64,000 nt of DNA from Ptychodera flava (GCF_041260155.1 NW_027248277.1:4758410-4822409), one strand, 5' to 3'. Positions 45,840-56,911 are shown, counted from the first letter of the stretch. A program made the numbers and translations. The notes: a model not told the origin generated them from the sequence alone.

Positions 45840-47156
45840 TGTGCATTTGTGTATTCTCCCATAGGGACAGGGGGTCTTGCAAGTCCCACGGTTGAAGGAA
45901 CGACATACCTGTTGCTGTTGTTGTTGAGTGGAGTCAGGCTGTTTCTTGGCATTGGTATTTTCCCAGTAGTAAGGGTTCGTGGTGCTGTTTGGACGTCTGT
46001 TGCACTCGGTCTTGACGTGACCTCGTTGCCCACATCCGAAGCATGTGGGGATCAGTAGGTGTGGGTGTTGTTGGAAGTGGAAGAAGTGCAGCTCTGGATC
46101 CGGCTTGCCCAGTTCACCTGGTCAGGGTAGCGTGCCGCATTCAGGCGGAAGGCTTTGTCGTAGTTTAGCCAGGCCTCAGGTTTATAGGCAGCTGCCTGTG
46201 CTGCTATGAAACGGTGGTAGTTAGCCAGGGGGATAGCTAGGTGCGGATGGTAGAATGATCTATACATCAAGAAGGTACTGTAACACTGAGACCAGATCTC
46301 AAAGTTGTCAATGTTCTTTCGTTTGACTTCGGTGGTGAACGTAGCTATACCCGGGTTGTCAGGATCAAAGGCTATTTGCGTTTTTGTGGCCCTTGATGCG
46401 CTTGGGGCAAGGGCATCGGGGTGTAGCTCACTGAGGTCGATGAACTTACCGATGTTCGCCAGATTGTTCAGAGTCGTTTGCTCAACGTATGGTAGAAGGA
46501 GGTCGGCTGGCGGCGTAGCTGCTGGTGCGTTAGCCGGTGTTCCCGAACGAGGGGGTGGACGCCGCGTTGTTTCTGTGGAACTGGGAAGCTGGGTCCGCTG
46601 CAAACATGGGCGCAGCCATGTTGGCTGTTATGTGTTATGAGGCGCGCCTCCTACGGTGGGTTGATCCAGGAAGTGATGTACGCCATCGGCGGTGACCAGG
46701 TCAGTTGTGTGGGTCGCTGTAATGGCTGGTTCTTGTTGTGTTACAGCGTACGCCTGCTGTTGGTGAGTCTGCGAGTGGGCCGGTCGGGCTGCCCGCTCCA
46801 CACTGGTCTCGATGATCGAAGCAGGCGATAGAGCTCCAGTATCTGTGTGAGCGGAAGTGATAGGGTGGCTTGATGGGTGATGTGCCGTCAGGCCAGCAGC
46901 ACCGGTCGTTTGGACTTGCAGGTCACGTCGGATCGATTCGACGGCTGTGGCGATTCCGGCCTCAATGAGTTTGGAGATGTGGTCTGTCGCTCCCTGCATT
47001 GGTACTGCATCGGGGATCGAAGCGGTAGGGCGCTGGTCATCGGGTTGAGCCTGTTGTCTCCGTACCAAGTAGGGATCAAGGTGCTTCGGAGTCCGCTTCG
47101 GTCGCGATGAAGATCGGCGGGCAGCTTGCCGGTCTTTTTCTTTGTTTTACCCATGG
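45840..47156 (-). CDS. Gag-like region of the Ngaro-type element, frameshifted
   Basis: It begins at ATG 47156 (MGKTKKKTGKLPADLH), then shifts frame to VRRQQAQPDDQRPTASI (46628-47068). It shifts again to a helical Gag domain at 46052-46603 (FEIWSQCYSTFLMYRSFYHP ... WLNYDKAFRLNAARYP). A third frame near 46060-45850 holds a CCHC knuckle (CFGCGQRGHVKTEC) and a CCCH-like finger (CRSFNRGTCKTPCPYGRIH). At least three indels are implied. Confidence 0.72.
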
Positions 47157-47170
47157 TCGGGATGCGTGAA

Positions 47171-47480
47171 GGATTTGTGATGTGTACGTTATCGTTGCAG
47201 GAGCTGAAGTGGCGGCAAATGGCTTTGGCCAAGGGGGGTATGCATGGATAGCTGATGGTCAGTGATGCGAGCAGATAACGGGTTGGACGTCATGCAAGGC
47301 ATGCATGGCATTCATATTTGATAGTGAGGGTGGACAAGAAGCAGCTGTGATTCGAGAGGCAAGGGTTCATTGTGTGTTCAGCAGAAGTGTGAGGCGTGGT
47401 TGTGAGGCAAAGGTAGAATGGCCTGCGTCTCCGTGCCCTTCCCCGCGTTAACCATGATTATAGCAAGCCATAATCATCCA
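47171..47480 (-). repeat. split direct repeat A1 of the Ngaro-type element
   Basis: 310 bp, matched by A2 at 42348-42657. The outer end reads ATCATCCA next to ORC4 sequence. Confidence 0.9.
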
Positions 47481-47506
47481 AAAACACTCTTGGAGATAAA
47501 GTCTTT
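47481..47506 (+). CDS. ORC4: ORC4 exon 3, 3' part, after the insertion
   Basis: Encodes NTLGDKVF with the donor gtaagt at 47507. It matches NVVGDKVF of human ORC4, and the missing Glu codon is formed from G (41934) plus AA (47481-47482). Confidence 0.92.
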
Positions 47507-47567
47507 GTAAGTGATAGTATTGCTGAGGTCACTGGACTTGGGTCAAAGACAAAAATTACAAATTGTA

Positions 47568-48680
47568 CCAGTATACATGTACAGTGGTATTGTTATTGTA
47601 TAGTGGTACCAGTATACATGTCCAGTAGTACTGATATTGTATGGTGGTACCAGTATATATGTACAGTGGTACTGGTATTGTATAGTGGTACCAGTATACA
47701 TTTACAGTGGTACTGGTATTGTATAGTGGTACCAGTATACATGTACAGTGGTACTGGTATTGTATAGTGGTACCAGTATACATGTACAGTGGTACTGGTA
47801 TTGTATAGTGGTACCAGTATACATGTACAGTGGTACTGATATTGTATAGTGGTACCAGTATACATGTACAGTGGTACTGGTATTGTATAGTGGTACCAGT
47901 ATACATGTACAGTGGTACTGGAATTGTATAGTGGTACCAGTATACATGTACAGTGGTACTGGTATTGTATAGTGGTACCAGTATACATGTACAGTGGTAC
48001 TGATATTGTATAGTGGTACCAGTATACATGTACAGTGGTATTGGTATTGTATAGTGGTACCAGTATACATGTACAGTGGTACTGGAATTGTATAGTGGTA
48101 CAGTATACATGTACAGTGGTACTGGAATTGTATAGTGGTACAGTATACATGTACAGTGGTACTGGTATTGTATAGTGGTACCAGTATACATGTACAGTGG
48201 TACTGGAATTGTATAGTGGTACAGTATACATGTACAGTGGTACTGATATTGTATAGTGGTACCAGTATACATGTACAGTGGTACTGATATTGTATAGTGG
48301 TACCAGTATACATGTCCAGTGGTACTGGTATTGTATAGTGGTACCAGTATACATGTACAGTGGTACTGGAATTGTATAGTGGTACCAGTATACATGTACA
48401 GTGGTACTGGTATTGTATAGTGGTACCAGTATACATGTACAGTGGTACTGATATTGTATAGTGGTACCAGTATACATGTACAGTGGTACTGATATTGTAT
48501 AGTGGTACCAGTATACATGTACAGTGGTACTGGAATTGTATAGTGGTACCAGTATACATGTACAGTGGTACTGGTATTGTATAGTGGTACCAGTATACAT
48601 GTACAGTGGTACTGGTATTGTATGGTGGTACCTGTATACGTGTTCTGTATTGTATAGTGGTACCAGTATACATGTGTGCA
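47568..48680. repeat. 41-bp minisatellite in ORC4 intron 3, ~27 units
   Basis: Unit TGTATAGTGGTACCAGTATA plus CATGTACAGTGGTACTGGTAT. Variants differ mainly at GGTATT/GATATT/GAATT, and three units lack two bases. The unit contains the short palindromes GGTACC, GTATAC and TGTACA. Because 41 is not a multiple of three, reverse frames stay open for hundreds of codons; these are not genes. Confidence 0.95.
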
Positions 48681-48943
48681 TTGACAGTAGCATAATTTTA
48701 GACAACGTATAATGAAGACAAGAAATGATCAAAGGCAGTGTGATCATGTGACATCTTCTGTACAGAAACAGTATTTTATGTTATCTTGTTTGTCTAACTT
48801 CAGAGTGTTCCATATCCAGTACACATTTTTCACCTCTTCCTCCCCTCCCCTCCCACACACACGTACACAAATCCCCCTGGGCTGCCACATGCATACTTGT
48901 TATGTACATCGTTTCTGAAATCTTTCATTTTTGAATTTCACAG

Positions 48944-48992
48944 GGTTCATTTGCAGAAACACTGGCGTTTCTTCTGGAGGCATTGAAAAGTG
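48944..48992 (+). CDS. ORC4: ORC4 exon 4
   Basis: Acceptor aatttcacag, donor gtaagt. Encodes GSFAETLAFLLEALKS, nearly identical to the vertebrate exon. Confidence 0.95.
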
Positions 48993-49682
48993 GTAAGTAG
49001 TAGTTGTCTCTTTGTGATTTCTGATAATCACCTCTCCTTCAGTTGAGTACAGATTTGACCATATAAATCTCTCATGGACCTGAAAAGGGATACTAAAATT
49101 CAAATTTGTTACTGTGCCTAGCAATAGTTTGTTTCTAGCTCAGCGCTAGTGTAGGATTCAATATGTAAGATACTGCTTTGATGCTTGACACAATCAACAG
49201 TGATTTCTGCATATTCTAAGTTTGTACGAATATTCATGAGTACAGCACCACAACTCAAGAACAGACACATCTGTAAGAGTAAATGTCACAGACCAGTTTT
49301 TCCCGGACTTCATATTTACTGTTTCTTCCTAGGTAATTTGTTGAAATTGTGGTGCAATTTGTTCATTTGCAATTTTAGGATAACTATCTGAGATAGAAAT
49401 AAAATGAGGAAAAATACACCAAATGTTGCCGCTAACTGTAATGAAAAACATTTGACCATAGTAGTGTTGCTAAATTATTTTCCTTGTCACTATGCAGGGA
49501 TCCATCTTTGCCACTGAAATCATTTTGTGATCAAATGGTCACATGTGTAACACTAAGGCACTTGCATGCTAGTAATTTTAACAACTTCATGTCAATTTTC
49601 ACCAAATTGGAATGATTTTAAGCTCACATTTGGTATACCAATGTGAGGTTATCGTATAAGCTGAATCAGTTAATTTGCATGC

Positions 49683-49770
49683 CATTTGCATGTCTGTATG
49701 TCTGTATGTATGTATGTATGTACGTATGTATGTATGTATGTATGTATGTATGTATGTATGTATGTATGTC
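49683..49770 (+). repeat. TATG microsatellite in ORC4 intron 4
   Basis: About 18 tandem TATG units with two variants. Confidence 0.95.
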
Positions 49771-49789
49771 CACGTCAAAAACTCCTAAA

Positions 49790-50540
49790 CCGCAGCACCT
49801 ACTGTCTTAGTATTTGGTGTACAGGTGCACCTAGGGTTGGAGATGTGAATTTGTTCAAATGAACTTGTCAGTGTCAAAAATATGCAAATGAGGGGAAAAA
49901 AGGAAAAACCCTGCAAATTGCTAAAACTCTGTAATCGTTGGTCAGATTGGGTTGAAACTTGGCATGCAGGTTCCTGTAGGTATTCTACAAAAGGTGTGTA
50001 AAAATTGGGATGATATTTGCATGTTTCTATTTTTGGGGTAATTTTTTTCAGTTTTTAGTCAAAAAATCTTTTTCTCTGAAAATACTTGTCCGATTGCTTT
50101 GAAAGTTGGTATACATGTTCCTCAGGATGACCTCAGTCAAGTTTATACAAATTGAATTGAAATTTTCATATTTATAATTTTGGGGCAATTTTTCGAATTT
50201 TTGGTCAAAATTTTTTTATCCAAAAACTACTAATCTGATAGCTTTGGTATTTGGTATACAGATGCCCAGAGATGGCAATAGTTGGATATATGGAAATTGT
50301 CCAGAAATATGCAAATTTGTATTTTTAAGACAATTTTGTCATTTTTGGTCAAGAAAACATATTTTTAAAACAATTTTGTCATTTTTGGTCAAGAAAACTT
50401 GTTCTCAAAAACTACTTATCTGATAGCTTTGTAATTTGGTATAAAAGTCCTGAAGGATGTTATCTTCTGCTCGAAGTGTTGGGAAACCCCAAATTTGTAT
50501 AATTTAGGTAATTTTTCTCAGTCTGTGACCTTAAATGACC
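49790..50540. repeat. degenerate tandem units of ~130-150 bp in ORC4 intron 4
   Basis: Recurring phrases TTTTTGGTCAA, CAAAAACTACT, TCTGATAGCTTTG and ATTTGGTATA recur about every 130-150 bp in four to five diverged copies. Non-coding. Confidence 0.6.
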
Positions 50541-51220
50541 TATACCAACCCAGGATATGTTGTGAGACCGTGGTTAAAGCTGTGAACATAATTTTGTCAT
50601 ATTTGGTATCAATTTGTAGTGAAATTTGATCCAGAAAACAAACCTGAGTTTAATTTTTCATTTTTGACCAATGTTTACAATTTTTCCATGTAAGACACAC
50701 AAGAACTGATAAGAAATTTTGATCCAGGATAATTCCAGATGTCATAATCACCCCCCACAGTGCAAGGCATTTCACCATCTGTAACTAACTTAAGTGCTGT
50801 TTACATTCCAATGACAGCACTGATAGCATTTAAAAAATCCCCAAGGTTGTGAATAACTCACCTACTGTACATTTCCCCACTCTCTCACCTTTTTTTTGTC
50901 AAGCCTTCTCTGGCTGATTTTTTTATTGGCATTGCTAATGTATGTATGATCTGCTTGTCCCATTGATGTAAAAGTTAGCATGCATGTTTCTAAAGTTTAC
51001 CTCCAGTACCTATGTTGCAGACCTTATTTGCTGTTGTCATTCTTGTTTTTCTGCTTGTACTGGGTAGAAATCATTGTCATAACATCAATGTAGAATTTTG
51101 CTGCACTGAACAGATAGAAACAACATTCATTGTTGATCTTTGGTACCAATACTAGTATGTACCAATTCCAATCAAATGTGAACGACACCGTATCATTGGC
51201 GGTATTTTTCTGTGTTGCAG

Positions 51221-51369
51221 GTGACAAGACATCACAGCCAATCCTTTTTGTGTTGGATGAATTTGATCTGTTTGCACATCATAAAAACCAGACATTGTTG
51301 TACAATCTGTTTGATATCTCCCAGTCAGCCCAGACACCCATTGCTGTTATCGGACTCACTTGTAGACTG
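51221..51369 (+). CDS. ORC4: ORC4 exon 5 (Walker B)
   Basis: Acceptor tgtgttgcag, donor gtaagt. Encodes the Walker B LFVLDEFD, followed by the very conserved [18 protein letters not shown] and AVIGLTCRL. Its last part is the source of the tandem repeat that follows. Confidence 0.96.
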
Positions 51370-51852
51370 GTAAGTCACTCAGATAAAGTTTGATATCATC
51401 CAGTAAGCTCAGACACCCATTGCTGTCAATCGGACTCACTTATAGACTGGTAAGTCACTCTGATAAAGTTTGATATCGCCCAGTCAGCTCAGACACCCAT
51501 TGCTGTCATCGGACTCACTTATAGACTGGTAAGTCACTCTGATAAAGTTTGATATCGCCCAGTCAGCTCAGACACCTATTGCAGTCATTGGAATTACTCA
51601 TAGGCAGGTAAGTCTCTGCGGTAAAGTTTGATATCGCCCAGTCAGCTCAGACACCCATTGCTGTCATCGGACTCACTTATAGACTGGTAAGTCACTCTGA
51701 TAAAGTTTGATATCGCCCAGTCAGCTCAGACACCCATTGCTGTCATCGGACTCACTTATAGACTGGTAAGTCACTCTGATAAAGTTTGATATCGCCCAGT
51801 CAGCCCAGACACCCATTGCTGTCAGTGGACTCACTTGTAGACTGGTAAGTCT
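51370..51852 (+). repeat. ~80-bp minisatellite made from the 3' end of ORC4 exon 5 and its splice donor
   Basis: Six further copies of the exon end (GTTTGATATC-CCCAGTCAGC ... CCATTGCTGT ... CGGACTCACT ... GACTG) each followed by gtaagtc, at 79-81-bp steps. Donor-like sites recur near 51446, 51525, 51604, 51683, 51762 and 51843. The units still encode the AQTPIAV peptide but the period breaks frame. Confidence 0.93.
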
Positions 51853-52524
51853 CTCTTATTAAAGATTTCATGTTTTAATAGGATTGTAAAGGTTTCAAAA
51901 TATACCTTTATGGGACATTTTAGTGAGATGATCATTTCAAAAATTTGTCACAAAACACTGATATACTTTTGTTTTTAAAGTTTTATTGGTAACACTTGTC
52001 AGAATGGTGTCACAACAGCAGAGAAATTGTTGGATGTTCTTAAATACAAACAGTTGTTGATACAATTGTATTTGGCATTTGAATACAATGTGGAATGTGG
52101 GCATAGCCTTGAAGACCAATAATTTTATGATGTCACTTGTTTTACATTCAACATCTCTCACTCTGTGATGTCATACATATTCACAAAACTGATCTCGTCA
52201 TCATATTAGAATGATGTCTGTCTTGCTTTGATGTGCAGTGATACAGGAGTAAACTCAACAATAAAATACTAAACCTGTTCACCCCCAATTCCACATAGAC
52301 AGGTCCACACTCACCATTGTTAACAATAAGTTTAGACCAAACCATGGTTTTAAAAGGGTTAAGGTCTGATCAACCTTTGCTTGGTAAAGCCAGGCAAGAC
52401 ACATATATTCAAGGAGTAAATCACATGACAGGTTTTGACAACTGAACTTTTGTGTCCTATTTATTTGATTTATTGCTTTATTTCTGAAAAATACAACAAA
52501 GTACTTTGGCTTGATTTCTTACAG

Positions 52525-52698
52525 GATGTCATTGAGTTACTTGAGAAGAGGGTGAAATCACGTTTCTCACATCGACAAATTCACATCTTCAATTCACTTA
52601 CATTTGAAGAGTACAAAGAAGTCTTTGTTGAAATTCTTAGTCTTCCAAAAACATTTCCAGAGAGAAAATTTATGCAGCAATGGAATCAACATGTGAAG
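52525..52698 (+). CDS. ORC4: ORC4 exon 6 (end of the AAA+ core)
   Basis: Acceptor gatttcttacag, donor gtaagt. Encodes [20 protein letters not shown] and the following [20 protein letters not shown], including the conserved KSRFSHR of ORC/Cdc6 ATPases. Confidence 0.96.
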
Positions 52699-52965
52699 GT
52701 AAGTCATGTGATATCATGAACCAATCAGAGAAGGACTAGATGAAGGAGGCAAGTCATGTGATATTTTGAGCCAATCGCAAAAGAGTGTCACATCATGTGG
52801 AAATTGTGTGTCGTTATGAACAAATCATAAAGAAAGGTCACACCATGCAGGCAGGTCATGTGATGTCATGAACCAATCATAGTGAAGGCACACTAATTGA
52901 AGCAAGTCATGTGATGACATAAACCAATCAGTGAAAAGGGTCATATCATGTTCAATTTCAATTAG
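52699..52965 (+). repeat. degenerate ~50-60-bp repeat after the exon 6 donor
   Basis: AAGTCATGTGAT followed by GAACCAATCA recurs four to five times. The first unit starts at the splice donor itself (AAGGTAAGTCATGTGAT). Confidence 0.75.
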
Positions 52966-53499
52966 GTGCTAAAAATCATCTCATGTTGCTGAGTCAACGT
53001 ATTGAGAAGAATCCCAGTTGGATAGCTGTATACCATGTTAATGTTAGATAAGTTACTGCACATACATAACTGCTGCATTTAACAATGTGGAAATCATGAC
53101 ATACGCACTGTCACAATTGAACAGTCTCACTGCAGACATGACTTTCAAAAGGCATCAGTGGGTTTTGTTATCAAACCCTTGAAGTGTTTCAAAACAATAA
53201 GCAATTTTCAGAACACAAATGTATTTATTTTCTTGTCTGTTTCATTGAATGACAAATAGTTGTATAGGTGAATCCTCTTTGATGAAAGCAATATTCAAAG
53301 TACAGGTTTATTCATTTGCTGCCTGTCTTACAGGCAGATCCTTTTGGATGATAAGCAATTTTCACAAAACATGTATTTATATTTTTCCTGTTTCATTAAA
53401 TGACAAATAGTTGTGCGGGCATATCATTTTTGATGATAGTATTGGACTTGAAATGGTGAGGAAGGCTTGACATTATCTCTTTGTTTTCTTTCTTTGCAG

Positions 53500-53586
53500 G
53501 AATTGTCAGAGGAAACAATGACAGTTGATGTCTTGCAGAGACTCTATCACTCTGATAAAAACATCAGAGCTTTGAAGTCATTTCTG
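53500..53586 (+). CDS. ORC4: ORC4 exon 7
   Basis: Acceptor ctttgcag, donor gtgaga. 29 in-phase codons (LSEETMTVDVLQRLYHSDKN), equivalent to the helical region before the winged helix. Confidence 0.9.
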
Positions 53587-53609
53587 GTGAGAAAAGTCAA
53601 TAGTATCCT

Positions 53610-53745
53610 AAAACCTGTCCTTTTGGACACCTCTGTGTTTAGGAAACCTCTGTAATCAGGTCACCTTTATAATCAGGACACTCCTATAATCAGGACATCT
53701 GTATTGTCAGGACACCTCTGTAATGAGGATGTCTCTGTTATTTGT
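53610..53745 (+). repeat. ~20-bp repeat near the start of ORC4 intron 7
   Basis: TAATCAGGACACCTCTG-like units recur about six times with variation. Confidence 0.7.
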
Positions 53746-53834
53746 TTATACAGATGCGCCTCTGCTATGTACAAAATCTACAAGTAAAATGTTACAAGTG
53801 TAAAGGCCTGCGTTGGCATTGAATTGTCTCATCA

Positions 53835-54075
53835 GAAAGTTTACCCACAAGATTACAATTTCAATGGAAAACAAAAAGGCCATCACACCTCCATAATCCT
53901 CTTACAGACTAGAACAAAGGTGATCCAAGGGATTGCCATAAAGGCCTTTAAAGGTAGGGGACTCCATCCCAGTGATTGAGTTTGTTCTAGTCTGTAAGAG
54001 TATTATGGAGATGTCATATCCTTTTGTTTTCCTCTGAAATTTTAATCTAATAAAGTAAATTTCCTTGCAAGACAA
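53835..54075. mobile_element. MITE in ORC4 intron 7 with ~90-bp inverted arms
   Basis: GGAAAACAAAAAGG ... CTTACAGACTAGAACA on the left pairs with TGTTCTAGTCTGTAAGAG ... CCTTTTGTTTTCC on the right. Pairing extends with mismatches to both outer ends. About 240 bp. Confidence 0.75.
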
Positions 54076-54564
54076 TCTTACGTCAGAGGTTTTGTTGCCA
54101 GAAGATTTTAACTGACATTTTGGTTGAAATCACTCAAAATGGCATAGAATACTTGTGTGGGTAAAATTAAAAAAAAAAGGTAAAATCTCTGTGTAGAACC
54201 AGAATACATCTATTGAAATGTGAGTAACATTTATATAATAAATACAGTCAGTACAAGACAAAATTGTTTTTGCACACTTACCAAACAATGAAATTTGCTG
54301 CGTACAGCATTGTAGCACTGACACAATTGTTTGTTAAGTTTGCAATGTTGGTGTCTGCAGGCCACTTTAATAATTGCAGTTTACATTTGTTGTGAACATC
54401 TGTACAACAGAGATCCAGCAATCATAAACTAGTTGAGTGGATAATATTGATTAGATTTCTGTATAATGTCGGTGATGTTGTAATAAGTGTGTGTTTTGAG
54501 TAAGAGAAGACTTTATAGACCATTGTTTTGTTTATTCATGGATATAATTTTGTTATTGTTGTAG

Positions 54565-54673
54565 CTTCTTCCAGTTTGTAAATTGACACCAGACCACTGC
54601 CAATTGGAGAGTACAGATTTTTTAGAATCCAGCCAGTACTTGACAATGGACTCCAAAGCTGCTATGTTACATG
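54565..54673 (+). CDS. ORC4: ORC4 exon 8
   Basis: Acceptor attgttgtag, donor gtgagt. Encodes LLPVCKLTPDHCQLE ... MDSKAAMLHG. The MDSKA block matches MDSKANIVHG of vertebrate ORC4. Confidence 0.92.
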
Positions 54674-55174
54674 GTGAGTAAAATAGTCCAACTTTCAGAT
54701 TCTATGATATTTTTATTTTGAATTTTATGTTTGCAAGGATGAGTAGCTCTGTTCACAGTACCAGTGGTCCATAAATCAGGATCAAAGCAGAGAAGGTTGT
54801 CCCCATTCCAGCTTGCTTTTTCCAGTAGACACTTTTATTGTACAACTATAGTACCACAAAGTTGTCTACTACTAGTACTAGACAATTAGAATGACGACCA
54901 TCATGTGATCATTGGTGTTTTTGGTGTAAAACCTTGGTGACCTCTGACCTAAGATCCTTTGAATTGCTCACTTTAAGAGACACTAGTTGTACAATAGTGG
55001 GATATCATTACAGTAAAGCAGACTCATGCAGAACCTTTATTGACACACCGACAAAGATCCAGTACATTTTGTTGTTCTCTTTCATCGTATTTTTACCAAC
55101 ATATTTTGTGAAACAAAACAAAACACTGCAAAATTTGATTTACTAATATTCTTTGATTCTGTATCACATTGCAG

Positions 55175-55270
55175 GAGTGTCTGTCCTTGAGTTGTGTCTG
55201 ATCATAGCAATGAAACAACTAACTATTCTGTATGATGGAGATCCTGTCAACTTTGAGATGGTTTATAATG
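55175..55270 (+). CDS. ORC4: ORC4 exon 9
   Basis: Acceptor cacattgcag, donor gtttgt (weaker). Encodes [15 protein letters not shown] ... NFEMVYN, the start of the winged-helix domain. Homology to the upstream duplicate begins in the following intron. Confidence 0.93.
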
Positions 55271-55744
55271 GTTTGTTAAAGTCATCTTTCTTCCAAGTAG
55301 TTTCACTCACCCACAGTTATCAGGTTGTCCCTTTCACCACAATGGTTTGGCCCTCACCCATTGTTATTAGCAGTGATTTTGGACCTGTTCATTGCAAACC
55401 AGGGGTGAACAGGTCACAGTTAGTTGATTTCAGACCCAATTTTCAATGCAGACACTTCTTTTCAACTTACGGACATATAACAGACATTCAACAAAATTCA
55501 ACTCGGTCAAAAGATGCTAATAAGTACAGTTATCCTTGATTTCTTTGACATATTTTGAAGTCAGTCAGTTTCGTAAGTTTCCTGATGAAAGTGAGTAATT
55601 TCACCAAGATACCAGTGACAACAAACAAATAAATAAATGATTCATTCCTAGAAAACTAATAGCAAATAATCACCAATTATAGAAAACAAAAAATGAAGAA
55701 TTTACGACTATTTATTCGCTAAACCTTACTCTGTTTATTTACAG

Positions 55745-55812
55745 AATATCAGAAATTTGTTCAAAGGAAAGGCCATTCAATACAGTGCTATGAAAAACCA
55801 GTTGTGCTGAAA
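55745..55812 (+). CDS. ORC4: ORC4 exon 10
   Basis: Acceptor tatttacag, donor gtaagt. Encodes [20 protein letters not shown]. The duplicate copy is 332-399. Confidence 0.95.
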
Positions 55813-56215
55813 GTAAGTGTACATTAGTTCAAAGAAGTTTTCATGTGTGTGTGAATTTTATGAAATGCCATTGTTACTACTGTTAATAATACTGTTAATA
55901 ACTCATGTTTATGCATATTGTACCACCTCTGGCAAACATTAAGTTTGCTTTGAATGAACATAAATTTTGTTAAAGTTGAAACAACTCTGTATACTTTAGC
56001 AAGATTTCTTTGATTTTGATAGATTGTTAAATTAGAACAGTAGATATTACTGTCTTGAAGTCATCATTCCATGAAATGTTGATTATTGAAAAATAAGTTG
56101 AAATTATAAAGCAAATTAAAAATGATCTTTTTCAGGGAATTTGTCAGAAGAAATTTAAAGACAATTTTTTGTAACTGAAGATATAAATTAATTCAAGTTA
56201 TATCTCCTCTTTAAG

Positions 56216-56398
56216 GCATTTGAACATTTACAAGCTCTGGAGTTGTTGAAGCCAGCAGATGGAGGTCAAAGGTCACAGAAAGAGTATCGACCTATGACCT
56301 TACTAGTGGATGCCACACAGATCAACGATGCATTGCAGAAATATCCAAACTGTCCAACAGAAGTTAAACAATGGAACACACAGGAAGTGCATGCATAA
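56216..56398 (+). CDS. ORC4: ORC4 exon 11 and stop
   Basis: Acceptor ctctttaag. Encodes [13 protein letters not shown] through the conserved [13 protein letters not shown] to the stop TAA 56396-56398. The duplicate copy is 803-985. Confidence 0.95.
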   Translation, partial: AFEHLQALELLKPADGGQRSQKEYRPMTLLVDATQINDALQKYPNCPTEVKQWNTQEVHA

Positions 56399-56432
56399 TT
56401 ATGCAAATGAACCAAAGTTATTTGAATGTTAA

Positions 56433-56775
56433 GGCCCCAGTAATGCTAACTTTCGATGATTTTCCATCATTTTTATTTATAAATCAATTGCAATGTCTTA
56501 TTCTACTCCCTAAGGAATGTTGAAACACCCACTATTTAGCCTGTCAACTTATCCTTCAAATGTGTAAAATGCATTTTTATTGTTTACATTTGAATTGTAG
56601 TCTGGACCAGAAGTCAGTTTTCAACAGTAACAATAAAGTTTACAACCATAGGGGCTGAGTTGACAAGCTGAACACTGTATATATCAACATTCTTTTGGGG
56701 AGGAACAAGGAATTATGGTTCACATTTAAAATAAAAATGGCGAAATTATCATCAAAAGTTAGCATTACTGGGGCT
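56433..56775. mobile_element. TTAA MITE (piggyBac-like) in the ORC4 3' UTR
   Basis: 343 bp with ~45-bp inverted ends (GGCCCCAGTAATGCTAAC and AGCCCCAGTAATGCTAAC) flanked by TTAA (56429-56432, 56776-56779). Copy 1 has an empty site with a single TTAA near 1018. The TTAA target is characteristic of piggyBac-type elements, but no protein is encoded. Confidence 0.88.
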
Positions 56776-56905
56776 TTAACCCCCACATTTGGTATCTGTT
56801 CAACATAATATATTCAAATGGGAAATACCCTGGCATTTTGCTGGCAAGTTTGATATTAATGCTGAGAAATTGTACTGTCAAAGTAGACGCTGTATTTTGT
56901 TACTG

Positions 56906-56911
56906 AATAAA
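56906..56911 (+). promoter_or_regulatory. ORC4: polyadenylation signal AATAAA of ORC4
   Basis: Identical context to 1156-1161. The MITE upstream lengthens this 3' UTR by about 340 nt. Confidence 0.6.

Larger units (their letters stand above)
41935..47480 (-). mobile_element. Ngaro-type tyrosine-recombinase retrotransposon inserted in ORC4 exon 3
   Basis: 5546 bp. In element orientation the order is A1 (47480-47171), Gag, RT-RNase H and recombinase, B1 (42928-42658), A2 (42657-42348), a 141-bp stretch with 22 T/A, then B2 (42206-41935). A1 and A2 look identical over 310 bp. B1 and B2 differ at about 2 percent. There is no target duplication: joining 41934 to 47481 gives an uninterrupted ORC4 exon. 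Split direct repeats, a recombinase and a missing duplication define the Ngaro group. Several frames are shifted, so it may not be autonomous. Confidence 0.92.
38944..56398 (+). pseudogene. ORC4: origin recognition complex subunit 4 gene, exon 3 interrupted by a retrotransposon
   Basis: ORC4 is an AAA+ subunit of the origin recognition complex, which loads MCM helicases at origins. Coding exons: 38944-39074, 40431-40521, 41799-41934 plus 47481-47506 (one exon, split), 48944-48992, 51221-51369, 52525-52698, 53500-53586, 54565-54673, 55175-55270, 55745-55812, 56216-56398. All junctions are GT-AG and in phase. Their sum is 1299 nt, or 432 codons plus stop, against 436 aa in human. Walker A (GPRGSGKT) is at residues about 66-73 and Walker B (VLDEFD) at about 155-160. 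The Ngaro-type insertion adds an in-frame stop about 30 codons after residue 119, so this copy cannot make a full protein unless the insert is removed. All other exons look intact, so the damage is recent. Confidence 0.93.

Noticed and set aside
41935..47480. Reading the exon 3 interruption as a normal ORC4 intron
   Set aside because: The ends TTAACG and TCATCCA are not splice sites, and the interval is a complete retrotransposon with split repeats.
47556..48747. Reverse-strand open frames of 320-384 codons rich in Tyr, Thr and Val
   Set aside because: They are translations of the 41-bp minisatellite in three frames. The period keeps them open without selection.
51370..51852. Possible CRISPR-like array
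   Set aside because: The units are contiguous copies of an exon end without spacers, in an animal gene intron.
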